DNA from: Pseudomonadales bacterium
Lineage (GTDB): Bacteria > Pseudomonadota > Gammaproteobacteria > Pseudomonadales > Azotimanducaceae
NCBI GenBank assembly: GCA_011525295.1
Contig: WTGV01000057.1
Coordinates: forward strand, 22,960 to 86,959
DNA: 64,000 bases
Direction: 5' to 3'
Below, piece after piece: positions 53,355 through 63,387 of the stretch. The notes beneath the pieces are model-generated. The model did no database searches and was not told where the DNA came from. It saw only the letters and a program-made list of their open reading frames with translations. Positions within the stretch are counted from its first letter, which is position 1. Each line of letters starts with the position of its first letter. The position numbers and the translations under genes were made by a program.

Positions 53355-55985
53355 ATGTGGGTGGTGGCGCTGACTAATACACACGGTAACGGGGAAATCC
53401 CGTTCAAGCGGTCCATTCGTGGAAAGTTAACCGTTATCGTTATTACCATATTGATGTTGACAGTCACGAGCGTGACTGTTTTCGACTTCGTCTACATTCG
53501 CGATATCCTTAAGCGGGAAATCCACAACGAGCTTAGTCTTTACGGCAAAAGCCTCCGGTCAATTCTCCACCTGTATATCGAGCAAGAGCTCGAACTGCTC
53601 CGCACCTACATTGCAGTCAATCAGTTGGACGTGTCTTTGGAGACCACCAATGAGAGTTCGGCAAGCGCTCGCGAGCTCAGCGAACAGTTGCAGAAGAACA
53701 TTATTGAATTTGAAACGGGATCGAATACCTTTCGAGACTTTCAGTTACTGGATCGAGAGGGGAGAGTAGTCGCGGCTAGCGACCAATCGCAAGTTGGACA
53801 GTCTTTTGCAGACAAAGCTCTATTTACCAAGGGCAAACTCGGTAGATACGCGGAATTTGAGATGCCCGGCCCACTAGGTCAGTTTCTCGCCATTTGTGAA
53901 CCTATTACCAGCACTCAAGGTGATCTACTTGGTGTTGCTGTAATCAACAGTAATGTTTCACTGTTGCAAGAAGTGCTCAATTCAGCACAGACTGTACACG
54001 AAAGTACAGACGTACGCCTTGGTGTTTTGAATGAACAAGAATGGATCGAGTATGTCTTTTCGACGGACAACTCACCCCTTCACAAACCGATTGATCCAGA
54101 AAACGATATAGCAATGAGTCGCGCCCTGCTTGGCGATACTGATTTCATCGACAACCTTGTTGACACCGATGGAAATCGTGTCCTTACGGCGTTCTTGCCC
54201 GTGAGCGACGGGAGCTTTGGTTTGGTGGTGCATGTTAATACTAGTGAAGTGTTCGCGCCCACTCGTAGCGCTCTAGCTAGTACGATTATCGTTGGAGTCA
54301 CGGTCGCGTTGCTCTCCATCTTGGTCGCGACAACGTTCGTACGTACTTCACTATTTCCGATCCGTCGATTAGCGCATGCGGCACAACAGGTCACCGAGGG
54401 GGATTTGACAGCGCGTGTGATCGAAGATTCAAGAGACGAACTGGGGGCACTGGCACACGTATTCAACGACATGGTCGAGACTGTACGAACAAATCAACAA
54501 ACGCTTGAAGATACGGTAAATCGACGCACGGCCGAACTTGAAGAATCGAAGGATCAGTTGAGCGCATTGGTGGCTAGCTTTGAGCGCCAGAATGAATTGA
54601 TGGATCAAGACTTGCAGCAAGCTGAGGTCATCCAGCGGTCGTTGTTACCACGACATCCACCCACAGTTCCAGGATTCACACTATCGGCACTCTATGTTCC
54701 CGGTAATAATGTCGGAGGTGACTTATACGATGTGTTCCGAATCGATGATCAACATTTCGGCTTAGTCGTTGCCGATGCGACTGGTCATGGAGTCAGCGCA
54801 GCGATGCTTTCGGTTCTCTTTAAAAATCGCTTGGACTTAGTAGAAGCCGACGAAAGTGTCTTTCAGTCAGAATCAAGCACCGATCCACTGAGCGACAAGT
54901 CATTGGAACTTCGATCAACTTATAGTGCAATCCCAGTATTTGAACGAGTAAATGACGAACTCGTGTCAGACGTGGTCGGATCGAATATGTTTGTAACGGC
55001 TGTGTGTTGCATTTTGGACACCCAGAAATCGCAACTCACAATTGCTAACGCTGGCCATCCTCCGGTACTGTACATCCGTGCCTCAGGGGAAGTCGAACTC
55101 GTCAAATCACCGGGTCCAGCTTTGGGGTTGTATCAGGACGCAGTATTTGCCGAACGCACCCTGACATTACATGAAGGCGACAATGTGTTGCTGTACACCG
55201 ATGGGTTGTTTAGCTTGGATGAAGACGAAACTATTCGGATGGAAGCGATCGCGAATAAGCTGCAGCAATTGAAAGGACAAGACAACATCTTGAACGCGTT
55301 GGTGGGCGAATTGCAAAACGGTGCAACAACCGAGGAACAAGACGATATCACCATGCTCATGATTGACGTGCGCGAAGGTGAGAATCAATTTGAGAACCAG
55401 TTCGAGTCACTCACGCGGACTCGTACTATGGGTTCGACGACCGGAAAAGAAAACAATGGACAGCCAGCTCCTCACATCGAAATCGCTCAGGATGAGGCGA
55501 CTACTTTTTTAATTTTTGTTGGAAAAGTTTCTTGGGTGCAAGGGAAACCCGTTGCGCAGTCGATCCGAAATGCCGTGCGGAAAAAGCACGATATCGTTGT
55601 GGATCTCAGCACTTGCGATTATCTTGATAGCGCAATGTTAGGAACCTTACATGAAACTGCGCACGAATGCTCTCTCAACAGCTTGAAGTTAACCATTCAA
55701 GGTTCTTCAAAACCGATCTACGATGCGTTCGTAGAACTTGGTATGTACGACGTTTTAGGGTTTGTTATTAGCGGTAAAGTTCAGGTTCCCGCTGATCGTT
55801 CTCGACTGTCCGACGAAGACATAGATATGATGGCGCAACAGCGATGGCTGTTACGAGCACACGAGGCATTGGCGTCGCTTAACACTGCGAATGAAGAAGA
55901 ATTTCGACACGTCATTGAAGAACTACGCGAGGGTATTGAAGAAGCCGAAGTAGCACGACGGACGAAGTCTTCGGGAACACCTTGA
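53355..55985 (+). CDS. membrane sensor phosphatase: dCache-like, HAMP, SpoIIE PP2C, STAS
   Basis: An 876-residue RsbU-like regulator. One membrane helix at about 25-47 and another at about 315-338 enclose a periplasmic sensor region with a Cache-like fold. A HAMP segment (about 340-395) and coiled coil follow. The PP2C domain (about 425-670) has the metal sites GGDLYD (Gly454-Asp459), VADATGHG, NAGHPP, YTDG and EEQDD. A STAS domain covers about 705-800, with the phosphorylatable Ser759 in CDYLDSAMLG. A charged helical tail ends the protein. Phosphatase and its own STAS substrate are thus in one chain. No HATPase anti-sigma kinase is in the window. Confidence 0.88.
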   Translation: MWVVALTNTHGNGEIPFKRSIRGKLTVIVITILMLTVTSVTVFDFVYIRDILKREIHNELSLYGKSLRSILHLYIEQELELLRTYIAVNQLDVSLETTNESSASARELSEQLQKNIIEFETGSNTFRDFQLLDREGRVVAASDQSQVGQSFADKALFTKGKLGRYAEFEMPGPLGQFLAICEPITSTQGDLLGVAVINSNVSLLQEVLNSAQTVHESTDVRLGVLNEQEWIEYVFSTDNSPLHKPIDPENDIAMSRALLGDTDFIDNLVDTDGNRVLTAFLPVSDGSFGLVVHVNTSEVFAPTRSALASTIIVGVTVALLSILVATTFVRTSLFPIRRLAHAAQQVTEGDLTARVIEDSRDELGALAHVFNDMVETVRTNQQTLEDTVNRRTAELEESKDQLSALVASFERQNELMDQDLQQAEVIQRSLLPRHPPTVPGFTLSALYVPGNNVGGDLYDVFRIDDQHFGLVVADATGHGVSAAMLSVLFKNRLDLVEADESVFQSESSTDPLSDKSLELRSTYSAIPVFERVNDELVSDVVGSNMFVTAVCCILDTQKSQLTIANAGHPPVLYIRASGEVELVKSPGPALGLYQDAVFAERTLTLHEGDNVLLYTDGLFSLDEDETIRMEAIANKLQQLKGQDNILNALVGELQNGATTEEQDDITMLMIDVREGENQFENQFESLTRTRTMGSTTGKENNGQPAPHIEIAQDEATTFLIFVGKVSWVQGKPVAQSIRNAVRKKHDIVVDLSTCDYLDSAMLGTLHETAHECSLNSLKLTIQGSSKPIYDAFVELGMYDVLGFVISGKVQVPADRSRLSDEDIDMMAQQRWLLRAHEALASLNTANEEEFRHVIEELREGIEEAEVARRTKSSGTP

Positions 55986-56165
55986 ACTAAGGAATTACGA
56001 ACCGAACATTTTCTCGGCAGAAAAAGCTGCTCCCGGTTCCGCGGGCCTAGTAACCATTCGAGTTCTAATTTGGTACAACGCTCAGCACAGAGCGGCGGTC
56101 AAATTATTTATGGTTCAAACGATTTGCCTATTAAGAACCAACTGGATTACGGAAAGTTATAAGCC

Positions 56166-56753
56166 CTAAATGGATTTGCATCCAACAAATTGGCTAATTG
56201 CCGCATACTGGCCATCTGGGTCGGTTATCAAACCTTCAAACTCATAGAGCGTTTGCATGTCTCCGACAAGAATCTTTAACTCGTGAGGGTCGAGTCGATA
56301 TTCGGGACTCTCTGGCCCAGCTAACGGTCTGTCGTCAGCGTCATACTTGATGTGGTGCTCGATGAGCAGATGGCCACCATCTACCAAGAATTTATCGAGA
56401 TTGGGGAATAACTCACGTTTTATATATCTGACCACGATGATGAGATCAAATTTTCCGAGCACGGGTAGGCCTTCATCAAGATCGTGTCGAATGTAGGTAA
56501 TTTGGGCATTGTTTGGGTGCGCTGTGTTCCTAGCCTTCGCTAGTGCAATGTCTGAGACGTCTATGCCAGTGACCTGAAATCCTCTACTGGCGAGAAAACG
56601 ACTGTTTCGTCCCGTACCACAAGCGATGTCTAGTGCGCGAGAACCACTGAATCTTTCACTCCAATGTGCGAGGAGGCGGCAGGGATGGGGTCGATTCTCG
56701 TAAAACCCATCTTGATATCTTTCGTTCCATTTGGTGCGGTCTTCTTCACTCAC
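56166..56753 (-). CDS. class I SAM-dependent methyltransferase (TehB-like)
   Basis: A 195-residue cytosolic methyltransferase. Motif I is ALDIACGTGRNSRFLASRGF (from 40) and the post-I acidic residue is Asp65 in VTGIDVS. The N-terminal KWNERYQDGFY and the compact size resemble the TehB/thiopurine-type branch. The substrate is not clear; these enzymes often act on small metabolites or tellurite. It is the last gene of the mutY-yggX minus-strand run, converging on the SpoIIE-STAS gene. Confidence 0.8.
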   Translation of the reverse strand: MSEEDRTKWNERYQDGFYENRPHPCRLLAHWSERFSGSRALDIACGTGRNSRFLASRGFQVTGIDVSDIALAKARNTAHPNNAQITYIRHDLDEGLPVLGKFDLIIVVRYIKRELFPNLDKFLVDGGHLLIEHHIKYDADDRPLAGPESPEYRLDPHELKILVGDMQTLYEFEGLITDPDGQYAAISQFVGCKSI

Positions 56754-56821
56754 TCTCTAGCAGTCCTTTCGGCTCTAATTGTTGCGAAATTCGGTCTTTC
56801 TCGTCGGACTTTGGCATTTCG

Positions 56822-57016
56822 CTACTCTGTGTTTGTCTCGTGACCCTTCGACTCCGTGGTCCCGCTATTTCCACCGGACTGGTCGTTGTCTTCAAAAGGG
56901 CGTTCCTTGCGGGATAACCGTCGAACGAACCACCACGCTGCGACTAAAAAACCGCCTGCGTAGATAACCCCCATTACGAGTAGCACGATGCTACTACCAG
57001 AGTCAACTTCTGGCAA
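56822..57016 (-). CDS. small single-pass membrane protein
   Basis: A 64-residue protein with one membrane helix (about 9-31, IVLLVMGVIYAGGFLVAAWW) followed by a basic patch VRRLSRKER and a polar acidic tail. It starts with TTG, without a clear Shine-Dalgarno. It lies between yggX and the methyltransferase gene on the same strand, 69 bases before the latter. Function unknown; the topology is consistent, but a gene this short is not certain. Confidence 0.45.
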   Translation of the reverse strand: MPEVDSGSSIVLLVMGVIYAGGFLVAAWWFVRRLSRKERPFEDNDQSGGNSGTTESKGHETNTE

Positions 57017-57112
57017 GATTCAACTCACACAATTGCGCGTACGGTTTACTAGTAATACTAGAGTTAAACATGCAATCAACGGGAATTCCCCTCTGCCAGC
57101 GCTAGTACAATT

Positions 57113-57394
57113 TCAGTCATCGTTCTCTTCTGGTTCGACAAAACCGGTTGGACGGTCGTGTTGTTCATTACTAAAAAACTTCTGCATTTGTTCCATCAGG
57201 TAGCGTCTCGCTTGCGCATCGCGCATCGAAAGATGACTCTCATTGATGAGCATTGTCTGAAGTTGTTGCCACTCCTGCCACGCACGTAGTGAAATGTTCT
57301 CATAGACATCCTGACCGAGATCGCCCGGCATCGGGGGACGATCCATCCCACGTAATTCTTTCTGGTACTTCCGACAAAATACGGTACGGGTCAT
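57113..57394 (-). CDS. yggX: Fe(2+)-trafficking protein YggX
   Basis: Small protein that protects iron-sulphur clusters and moves iron(II). The 93 residues contain the family signature TRTVFCRKYQKELRGMD with Cys7 and PPMPGDLGQDVYENIS, then AWQEWQQLQTMLINE. Its start overlaps the mutY stop by four bases. The mutY-yggX order is the conserved gammaproteobacterial arrangement, and MutY itself is an iron-sulphur enzyme. Confidence 0.95.
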   Translation of the reverse strand: MTRTVFCRKYQKELRGMDRPPMPGDLGQDVYENISLRAWQEWQQLQTMLINESHLSMRDAQARRYLMEQMQKFFSNEQHDRPTGFVEPEENDD

Positions 57395-58455
57395 TTCGTC
57401 TCCACTAGGGATTTTGCTAACTCAATTCGTTGCATTGTTCTCACTGACAAACCTACGCGTGTCAGTAATCGAAACGGTATCCACCGTGTATTCGAGGGTG
57501 TACCCAGAGTCTTCGATGGTAGGTTGTATTTTGCAACCGTCAGTTCCTCCGTGACTTGTTGATTGGATATTCGGTACTTATTCGTGTGCACGCCTTCGAA
57601 TAAGCACACATTAGATTTTGGTAGATTCAATTGAAGTAGGAAGTTTTGAGGTCGGACAAGATCTCCTACCTCAGGAGTGTCCCACATGCGTGCATACGTA
57701 CCCGAAGATTCACGTTGTCGTAGCAAGCAATCAAAGTGCTGATCAAACACGACGCAAGGTCTGATTGTTTTGCGGTGCAAGGGAGCACTCTTTTTTGTTG
57801 CAGGAAACCGTGAGATTTGATCTGATTGATACGCGACACAGTTGGAGGTTAACGGGCATTCATTGCACTTTGGACTGGATGCCTTGCACCACAAGGCACC
57901 GAAATCCATGACTGCTTGATTGTAGTCCCGAACACTCTTTTTAGGCGTGTGTGATTCTGCTAAATTCCACATATCGCGCTCCGATACTTTTGTTGCATCA
58001 GGTCCATTCACTCCGTGAAATCTCGACAACACCCGACGAACATTAGCATCTAGAATAGTGGCCGGCTCGTTCCAAACTGCGGCGACGATGGAACCCGCAG
58101 TAGACCGCCCAATCCCAGGCAATGAACACAATTCCGAGACTGTCTTTGGAAATTTCCCGGAGTAATCGCTGACAATCACATCTGCGGTCCGACTCATATT
58201 TATCGCTCTACAATAGTAACCTAGACCGTGCCACGCTGCGAGTACTTCTTCTTGCGATGCGCGCTGTAGCGCGAACACGTCGGGGAATTGTTCGATAAAG
58301 CGATCGAAGTGGTTGATTACGGTTGCTACTTGAGTTTGTTGCAACATTATTTCGGAAACCCATACTCTATATGGAGAACGATGTTGTTGCCAAGGTAAGT
58401 CCTTCCGACTGTGTGCTTGACTCCATCGAAGAATCTGAGAGCTAAACCAGGTCAA
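57391..58455 (-). CDS. mutY: A/G-specific adenine DNA glycosylase MutY
   Basis: Removes adenine mispaired with 8-oxoguanine. The N-terminal glycosylase has the catalytic Glu35 in SEIMLQQTQV, the helix-hairpin-helix LPGIGRSTAGSI near 112, and the catalytic Asp136 in LDANVRR. The [4Fe-4S] ligands are Cys190, Cys197, Cys200 and Cys206. The C-terminal NUDIX-like domain (about 225-345) recognises 8-oxoguanine. Length 354 residues is normal. The gene is divergent from the conserved hypothetical gene at 58504. Confidence 0.95.
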   Translation of the reverse strand: MTWFSSQILRWSQAHSRKDLPWQQHRSPYRVWVSEIMLQQTQVATVINHFDRFIEQFPDVFALQRASQEEVLAAWHGLGYYCRAINMSRTADVIVSDYSGKFPKTVSELCSLPGIGRSTAGSIVAAVWNEPATILDANVRRVLSRFHGVNGPDATKVSERDMWNLAESHTPKKSVRDYNQAVMDFGALWCKASSPKCNECPLTSNCVAYQSDQISRFPATKKSAPLHRKTIRPCVVFDQHFDCLLRQRESSGTYARMWDTPEVGDLVRPQNFLLQLNLPKSNVCLFEGVHTNKYRISNQQVTEELTVAKYNLPSKTLGTPSNTRWIPFRLLTRVGLSVRTMQRIELAKSLVETK

Positions 58456-58503
58456 TTCGCGTCTTATATCAGGGCTAAAATGTTGGTGATCACATTCTAG
58501 TTC

Positions 58504-58929
58504 ATGTACTTCCTAGGAATCGCAGTGTCGGACGTCCAAAGTTGGGACCCTACCTCACATACGCTCAGTCAGACTCATAGAGACCTCTTGAACTCGGTGG
58601 TAGTTGATACTGCCGACAATCAGTTGGTATTGACTTCCGAACAACTCGACACGCTGAGAGTAATTTTTCTCATAAATGCTCGCGAATGGACCGAGTTTGC
58701 AACCGATATAGAGGACGCAGAATTAATTCACTGGATTAAATTACTATCCTTGGTCCCAGAACAACATTCCGGATTCGATCGTGGTGCGAACTCGCCTGTC
58801 ATTCCTCTAGTACGAGTTTTACGTCAGCGCGGTGGATACCCGACATACCTCACTCCTTGGATCAAACGACATTCAAAGAATAGATTCCTACCGCATGGTA
58901 GCCTAGCCGATCGTCTGTCCAAGAACTAG
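58504..58929 (+). CDS. conserved protein of unknown function
   Basis: A 141-residue cytosolic protein. The motifs WIKLLSLVPEQ, RGANSPVIPLVRVLRQRG and the C-terminal LTPWIKRHSKNRFLPHGSLADRL recall a conserved gammaproteobacterial family without known role. A lone coding frame of this length with such motifs is real. It is divergent from mutY by 48 bases. No catalytic pattern or membrane segment is visible. Confidence 0.7.
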   Translation: MYFLGIAVSDVQSWDPTSHTLSQTHRDLLNSVVVDTADNQLVLTSEQLDTLRVIFLINAREWTEFATDIEDAELIHWIKLLSLVPEQHSGFDRGANSPVIPLVRVLRQRGGYPTYLTPWIKRHSKNRFLPHGSLADRLSKN

Positions 58930-59164
58930 ACTCCCCAGATCGCGACACGGTAGACGCATTGACCTGTTTCGGTCTTTTTTGAAGGACACACAACTTCGCA
59001 AATCACTCTGTGACTCGATTGTGGATCCTATGAGTCCAACTCAGTTCATAGAATTTGCGAACAAATTATTTTGTACCCAGACGCCTTTGAAATTCGACGG
59101 ACGAAAGTCTTAGAGTTCAGGGTATCGCCCAGCCATCTCAAACTTAGTTTTGTAAGGATTCAAC

Positions 59165-60502
59165 ATGGCCACTAATTGGCTTTTTAACGTTCTACTGATT
59201 CTCGTTGCAATAGTAGTTTTTGTGTTCCTCGTATTACCCAGACTTCGAAAAAGCGAACTTTGGCAAGCGACTCTGACACCACTATCGTCAATTATCGGTA
59301 GTGGCTTTTTGGTGATGGCGCCGCTACTCGCCAGTATCGTTGGAATTTACGCAACCTATGCGGTGACCGCGATCGTTCTAGTTGCCTACGCGCTAGGTTA
59401 CGTGATGCGGTACAACATTAGAAACGTGGAGTCGCCCAGTCTCGACTCTGAGCCTCATAAGGTTTTTCAGGTACCGGAATACTTAGGCAATCTGGTTCTT
59501 GTTGTGGCTTATGTAATTGCAGTAGCGTTCTATTTGTCGCTGCTTTCCGATTTCCTGCTAAATTTCTTTGGTATCAACAACATTCTTCTAGAAAGGATTT
59601 TTACTTCTACCATCATCGTGTTTATCGCGATTGTCGGATATACACGTGGATTGACAGGCCTAGAACGGTTGGAATCCTATTCAATGACCATTCAGTTGTC
59701 GGTCGTCGCTGCATTAATCCTAGGACTCTGCTTGTTCAATTTCAATTTTCAAGAAGATGTCGTATTTGCACGTGAAGAGTTCACTCTTGTAGTGCAAATT
59801 CAGATGCTAGCGGGTGTCCTGTTGGTGGTACAGGGATTTGAAACATCTAGATTTCTTGGCGACAAATATACGCCTGAAGTACGAATCAAGAGTATGCGGA
59901 TTGCTCAGTGGATATCGGGTGTGATCTATATAGTCTCGGTGTTTCTATTGCTTCCCGTACTCACCAACGTCGATCTTTTCAATGTTGAACTGTCATCAAT
60001 CATCTCGGCTATGGCTCCGGTCGCGTTTATCTTACCTGCGATGTTAATGCTCGCAGCTCTGATGAGTCAGTTTAGTGCAGCGGTCGCGGATACCAGTGGT
60101 GGGGGTGGTTTATTGCGGGAAAACAGTCAGGACATCCTGTCTTCCAAGGTGGGCTATATAGTAGTGTCAATCTCTGCGGCAATGCTTGTTTGGACGGTCG
60201 ACCTGTTCGGTATCATCGCACTTGCTTCAAAAGCCTTTGCCGCCTACTACTTCGTGCAGACGGTGCTCGCTCTGATTCACAATACGAGGGAAGGGATGTT
60301 TCGTTCGTTGGTGACTATCGGGCGTCAGGTACTGTTTGTCGTATTGGCCCTGATTTTGGCGTTCGTTGTAATCTTTTCCATCCCTGCAGAAGAAGAAGAT
60401 ACCGAACACAAAGTAGAAATTTCTGAGGAGTTGACCGTTGATTTGAACACCGGACGGAACAACGAACTCACACTTAAAGGTGTTTCGCGGTTTTTGAACT
60501 AG
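59165..60502 (+). CDS. polytopic membrane protein, permease-like
   Basis: A 445-residue protein with about 12 hydrophobic helices. A glycine-rich broken-helix segment SSIIGSGFLVMAPLLASIVG lies near 38-57, and LAALMSQFSAAVADTSGGGG near 300. Both recall LeuT-fold amino-acid or sodium:solute carriers, in which unwound helices 1 and 6 bind the substrate. The C-terminal 40 residues are polar. I assign it to the APC/LeuT-fold superfamily only tentatively. It stands alone, with 235 gene-free bases upstream and 611 downstream. Confidence 0.6.
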   Translation: MATNWLFNVLLILVAIVVFVFLVLPRLRKSELWQATLTPLSSIIGSGFLVMAPLLASIVGIYATYAVTAIVLVAYALGYVMRYNIRNVESPSLDSEPHKVFQVPEYLGNLVLVVAYVIAVAFYLSLLSDFLLNFFGINNILLERIFTSTIIVFIAIVGYTRGLTGLERLESYSMTIQLSVVAALILGLCLFNFNFQEDVVFAREEFTLVVQIQMLAGVLLVVQGFETSRFLGDKYTPEVRIKSMRIAQWISGVIYIVSVFLLLPVLTNVDLFNVELSSIISAMAPVAFILPAMLMLAALMSQFSAAVADTSGGGGLLRENSQDILSSKVGYIVVSISAAMLVWTVDLFGIIALASKAFAAYYFVQTVLALIHNTREGMFRSLVTIGRQVLFVVLALILAFVVIFSIPAEEEDTEHKVEISEELTVDLNTGRNNELTLKGVSRFLN

Positions 60503-61113
60503 TTTAGGCCAGTACAAAGTTTGCTCCGAGTTCCCGTTGTAGTAAGTTTTCGAATGTAATACGAATGTGTGAATCGTAAGGAAATTGCGGACAGAACGAT
60601 AAGGCTGATACACATTTATTGACTGGTGCTCTTCATCCGATTCCTCGGAAGACGGAAACGAGGTGTTTTAGACTCCGGCTCGTCGTGTTTTTAGCTGGAT
60701 ACATACGACTTGAGACGATCTAACGGTTAGTCCATGTAAGTGAAGGGGCGACCGGAGTCAGAATCGATCAGTACGCGGGCAGCTTGTGTCCCGCCTCTTC
60801 AGAAGGAAGATCGTCTATATGGATTCATCTTGTCCATTCGCCTAGATAGAAATTTTGATTAGTTTAAGATGTCGATGTGTGTTCATCCATTACTTGTTAG
60901 AGGCTTTGTAGAAGGGGAATAGGTCCCAAATCGAAATTGACCAAAGCCACAAATTTTTAAGGAAAATATTTTTATCACTGTAACACCGATTTTTATTAGA
61001 TGGCGTTTATGTTTTGTGTAAAATAAATTTCGAATCGCGGGCGCGTACATCCATTTGGTGGGTGTGTTGCGTCTACCATTGTTGTTCTACTTGTTGTTTA
61101 TATAGGGGGACCT
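60503..61113. other. long gene-free region
   Basis: The 611 bases between the permease-like gene and the redoxin gene hold no supported reading frame. A short hairpin-like GCGGG/CCCGC pair occurs at 60776-60797. From about 60940 the DNA is AT-rich and probably contains the promoter of the gene at 61114, which is preceded by the strong Shine-Dalgarno AGGGGGA at 61104-61110. Confidence 0.45.
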
Positions 61114-63087
61114 ATGACGAGATCTTCATTTAAGTCGCTGTGGTGGTTGCCACTAGTTGCGATGGTTTCATGCTTGGGTATCCAAGCCCAAATTGATAAT
61201 TCAGCTACACCGGAACACGGTATTGGTGGTGCTGTACCGATGAGCATATACAGCGACAACATTGCAATGAAGTTGCGCCTGGAAACCGAACGATGGCGTA
61301 AAGATACTTATGTTGTCATAGATTATGCCCAGACTAATGCTTTTGAAATTCAGGCTTGCGTGCTTGGTACGTTACGGTTTGGAGACAACGAAAACACCTT
61401 AAAAGTACTCGCCGAAAACTTTCACATTGAAGTTTCCAAAGAAGACATCAGCGTAGCGCCAGACTTGCTTTGCAACACATTGACGGCAGAGTATGCCGAA
61501 GAAAACAATCAGATTGACGTCGCCGCTAAGATCGGATGGCCGATATTGAAGCATTACAGTTTGCGGTTGAATTTTGACACTCAAGAACTTGTATTGACTC
61601 CTTCTGAGGAGAGATCCGCAGAGGATGCTAGAGCAGAGTTCGAGCTTGTAATAAACGATCTACAACAAGTTGGAGATCAAGTTTGGGTTCCAGTATTTGC
61701 AGCGGAAGATGATAGAGTCTACATGCAATTCGATACTGCTACGTATCACACCCGCATTGATCAAGATCTCGCTTCGACCATTAACTATCCAGCTGAGGAA
61801 GATGCAACGGTTTACTTTTCGAACGGAGATACGGAACGACCAATTACGGACATGGCCGCTTTGATGCGCGTCGATTTTCAATCAGACGACCGTATCAACG
61901 CCGGTCAGCGATTGGCGACCGGCCTCTCTTTATTGACAGGTTATGATCTTGAGATTAACCCAAAACAAGGTTATCTCGCACTTACGCAGGTCACGAATAG
62001 CAACTATAGGACTCAGGATGAGGAATTCTATGCTGCGCTTGAAGCAAAAGACCGCCATGCTCTTGATGCGTTTCTGGCAGCTCATCCAGCCGACCGAAAC
62101 GTCGAAGAAGCTGTAGAAAACCGATTCGTTCTCGGACTTGAAGCGGACGACGAAGTCGACGTGCAAATGGCTGCTTTAGAAAAAGGTGTCGATGTTACTG
62201 ACAAGGGCGAACGATTCCGCTATCTCAATGGATTTGTTGGTCTCGCTGCTCAGGCTCAAGCTGACCCCAATTTAACAATCGCGGTTGGCGAGCGCTCATT
62301 GGAGTTCGTAGGCGTTTCAAACAACCCAGCGGACCGTCAGCAGATTCAGATGTACATGGGTGATTTGTACTTCGAACAAGGTAATGTCAAACAAGCTACA
62401 AGGTACTACATGAGTGCTGGCTTTAACGGGGATCCGAGAGCAGAGAACGTTGTAAAGTTCAAGTTAGCGACAGTTTATGAAAAACAAGAGCGCTGGGGTC
62501 GAGCATATGCAAACTATGCCCGTGCATTAAAGGAGCAAATGTCACTGCCACCCGATATGGTTGCTAGTGCTCAGGAAGGACTCACGCGAATTCGACCGCA
62601 TCTAGATCCACACGATCCATTGATCGAAGAAGTGGAAAACATGCGAAAGTATGTCTCTGTTGTCGTGAAAATCGGTGATGCATTACCTAATGTCACCGCC
62701 AAGACGTTGGAAGGCGTTGAGCAGACGCTTGAAGATTTCAAAGGCAAAGTGGTTCTAATCGACGTGTGGGCTACTTGGTGCGGTCCTTGCATCGCTGGCC
62801 TGCCCAAGCTTCGCGAAGTGGCAGAGAAATTTGAAGGGACTAACTTTACAGTCCTCTCGGTTAGCGCGGACGACAAAGTCGAGACGGTAAAAGATTTCTT
62901 GGAAGACGAAGAGTTACCTTGGGATCATTGGCACATTGGAGCAACTAGCGAAACACATCAGCAGTGGAATATTCGCGGATATCCAACCTACATGCTTGTT
63001 GGCCAGGACGGCACTTTGCTCGCACGTGGGCATTCGCTGACTGACGAGATGATTGAGCAAATAGAACAGAATCTGATTCAGATTTAA
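61114..63087 (+). CDS. exported protein: retropepsin-like N-terminal half, helical repeats, TlpA-like thioredoxin domain
   Basis: A 657-residue protein. The signal peptide is WWLPLVAMVSCLGIQAQ. About 30-330 looks like two retropepsin-like beta units: IGWPILKHYSLRLNFDTQELVL closes the first (near 142-162, quoted in part), and QFDTATYHT with Asp207 opens the second, in the place of a DTG/DTA active-site triad. A helical TPR-like stretch (about 335-520) follows. The last domain (about 530-657) is TlpA/redoxin with WATWCGPC (Cys556, Cys559) and a cis-Pro motif GYPTYMLV. Paired redox and protease-like folds outside the cytoplasm are unusual. A second paralogue starts 300 bases downstream. Confidence 0.8.
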   Translation: MTRSSFKSLWWLPLVAMVSCLGIQAQIDNSATPEHGIGGAVPMSIYSDNIAMKLRLETERWRKDTYVVIDYAQTNAFEIQACVLGTLRFGDNENTLKVLAENFHIEVSKEDISVAPDLLCNTLTAEYAEENNQIDVAAKIGWPILKHYSLRLNFDTQELVLTPSEERSAEDARAEFELVINDLQQVGDQVWVPVFAAEDDRVYMQFDTATYHTRIDQDLASTINYPAEEDATVYFSNGDTERPITDMAALMRVDFQSDDRINAGQRLATGLSLLTGYDLEINPKQGYLALTQVTNSNYRTQDEEFYAALEAKDRHALDAFLAAHPADRNVEEAVENRFVLGLEADDEVDVQMAALEKGVDVTDKGERFRYLNGFVGLAAQAQADPNLTIAVGERSLEFVGVSNNPADRQQIQMYMGDLYFEQGNVKQATRYYMSAGFNGDPRAENVVKFKLATVYEKQERWGRAYANYARALKEQMSLPPDMVASAQEGLTRIRPHLDPHDPLIEEVENMRKYVSVVVKIGDALPNVTAKTLEGVEQTLEDFKGKVVLIDVWATWCGPCIAGLPKLREVAEKFEGTNFTVLSVSADDKVETVKDFLEDEELPWDHWHIGATSETHQQWNIRGYPTYMLVGQDGTLLARGHSLTDEMIEQIEQNLIQI

Positions 63088-63387
63088 TCTTTCTCTTTTT
63101 AGTAAGATAGAGCGCCGGTGGTGAGGAGCCTCACCACCGGCGTTTTGCATTCAGTACTTTTGAATCTTTGTAAAATTAAAAATATTGGTGTCCGACGTTA
63201 TCTCCGCTTGAAATTGCGGTACAGTTCGTAACACTAAATAGACGCAACGCGATTTAGTATTGCGTATTACAATGCATGAGATGGTTGAACTCGTCGGTTC
63301 GTTGTTGTGGACCAACGTGTTTGATCATATTTGAACAACATTTTGTAAAGAGCACTGACTAGAAACTATAGAGGGACAGGCACTATT
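63088..63387. other. intergenic region between tandem paralogues
   Basis: About 300 bases. The first part is the strong terminator at 63113-63146. The rest is AT-rich, with no gene, and should contain the promoter of the second paralogue; AGAGGGA lies about ten bases before its ATG. Confidence 0.5.
63113..63146 (+). terminator. Rho-independent terminator
   Basis: CGCCGGTGGTGAGG pairs perfectly with CCTCACCACCGGCG, a 14-base GC-rich inverted repeat with only AG between the arms (the innermost pairs would open to make a loop). TTTT follows. It ends the transcript of the TlpA-like gene. Confidence 0.88.

Noticed and set aside
56000..56060. Possible terminator after the SpoIIE-STAS gene
   Set aside because: The GC-rich inverted parts (CCCGG and nearby) do not pair into a stem with a T-run.
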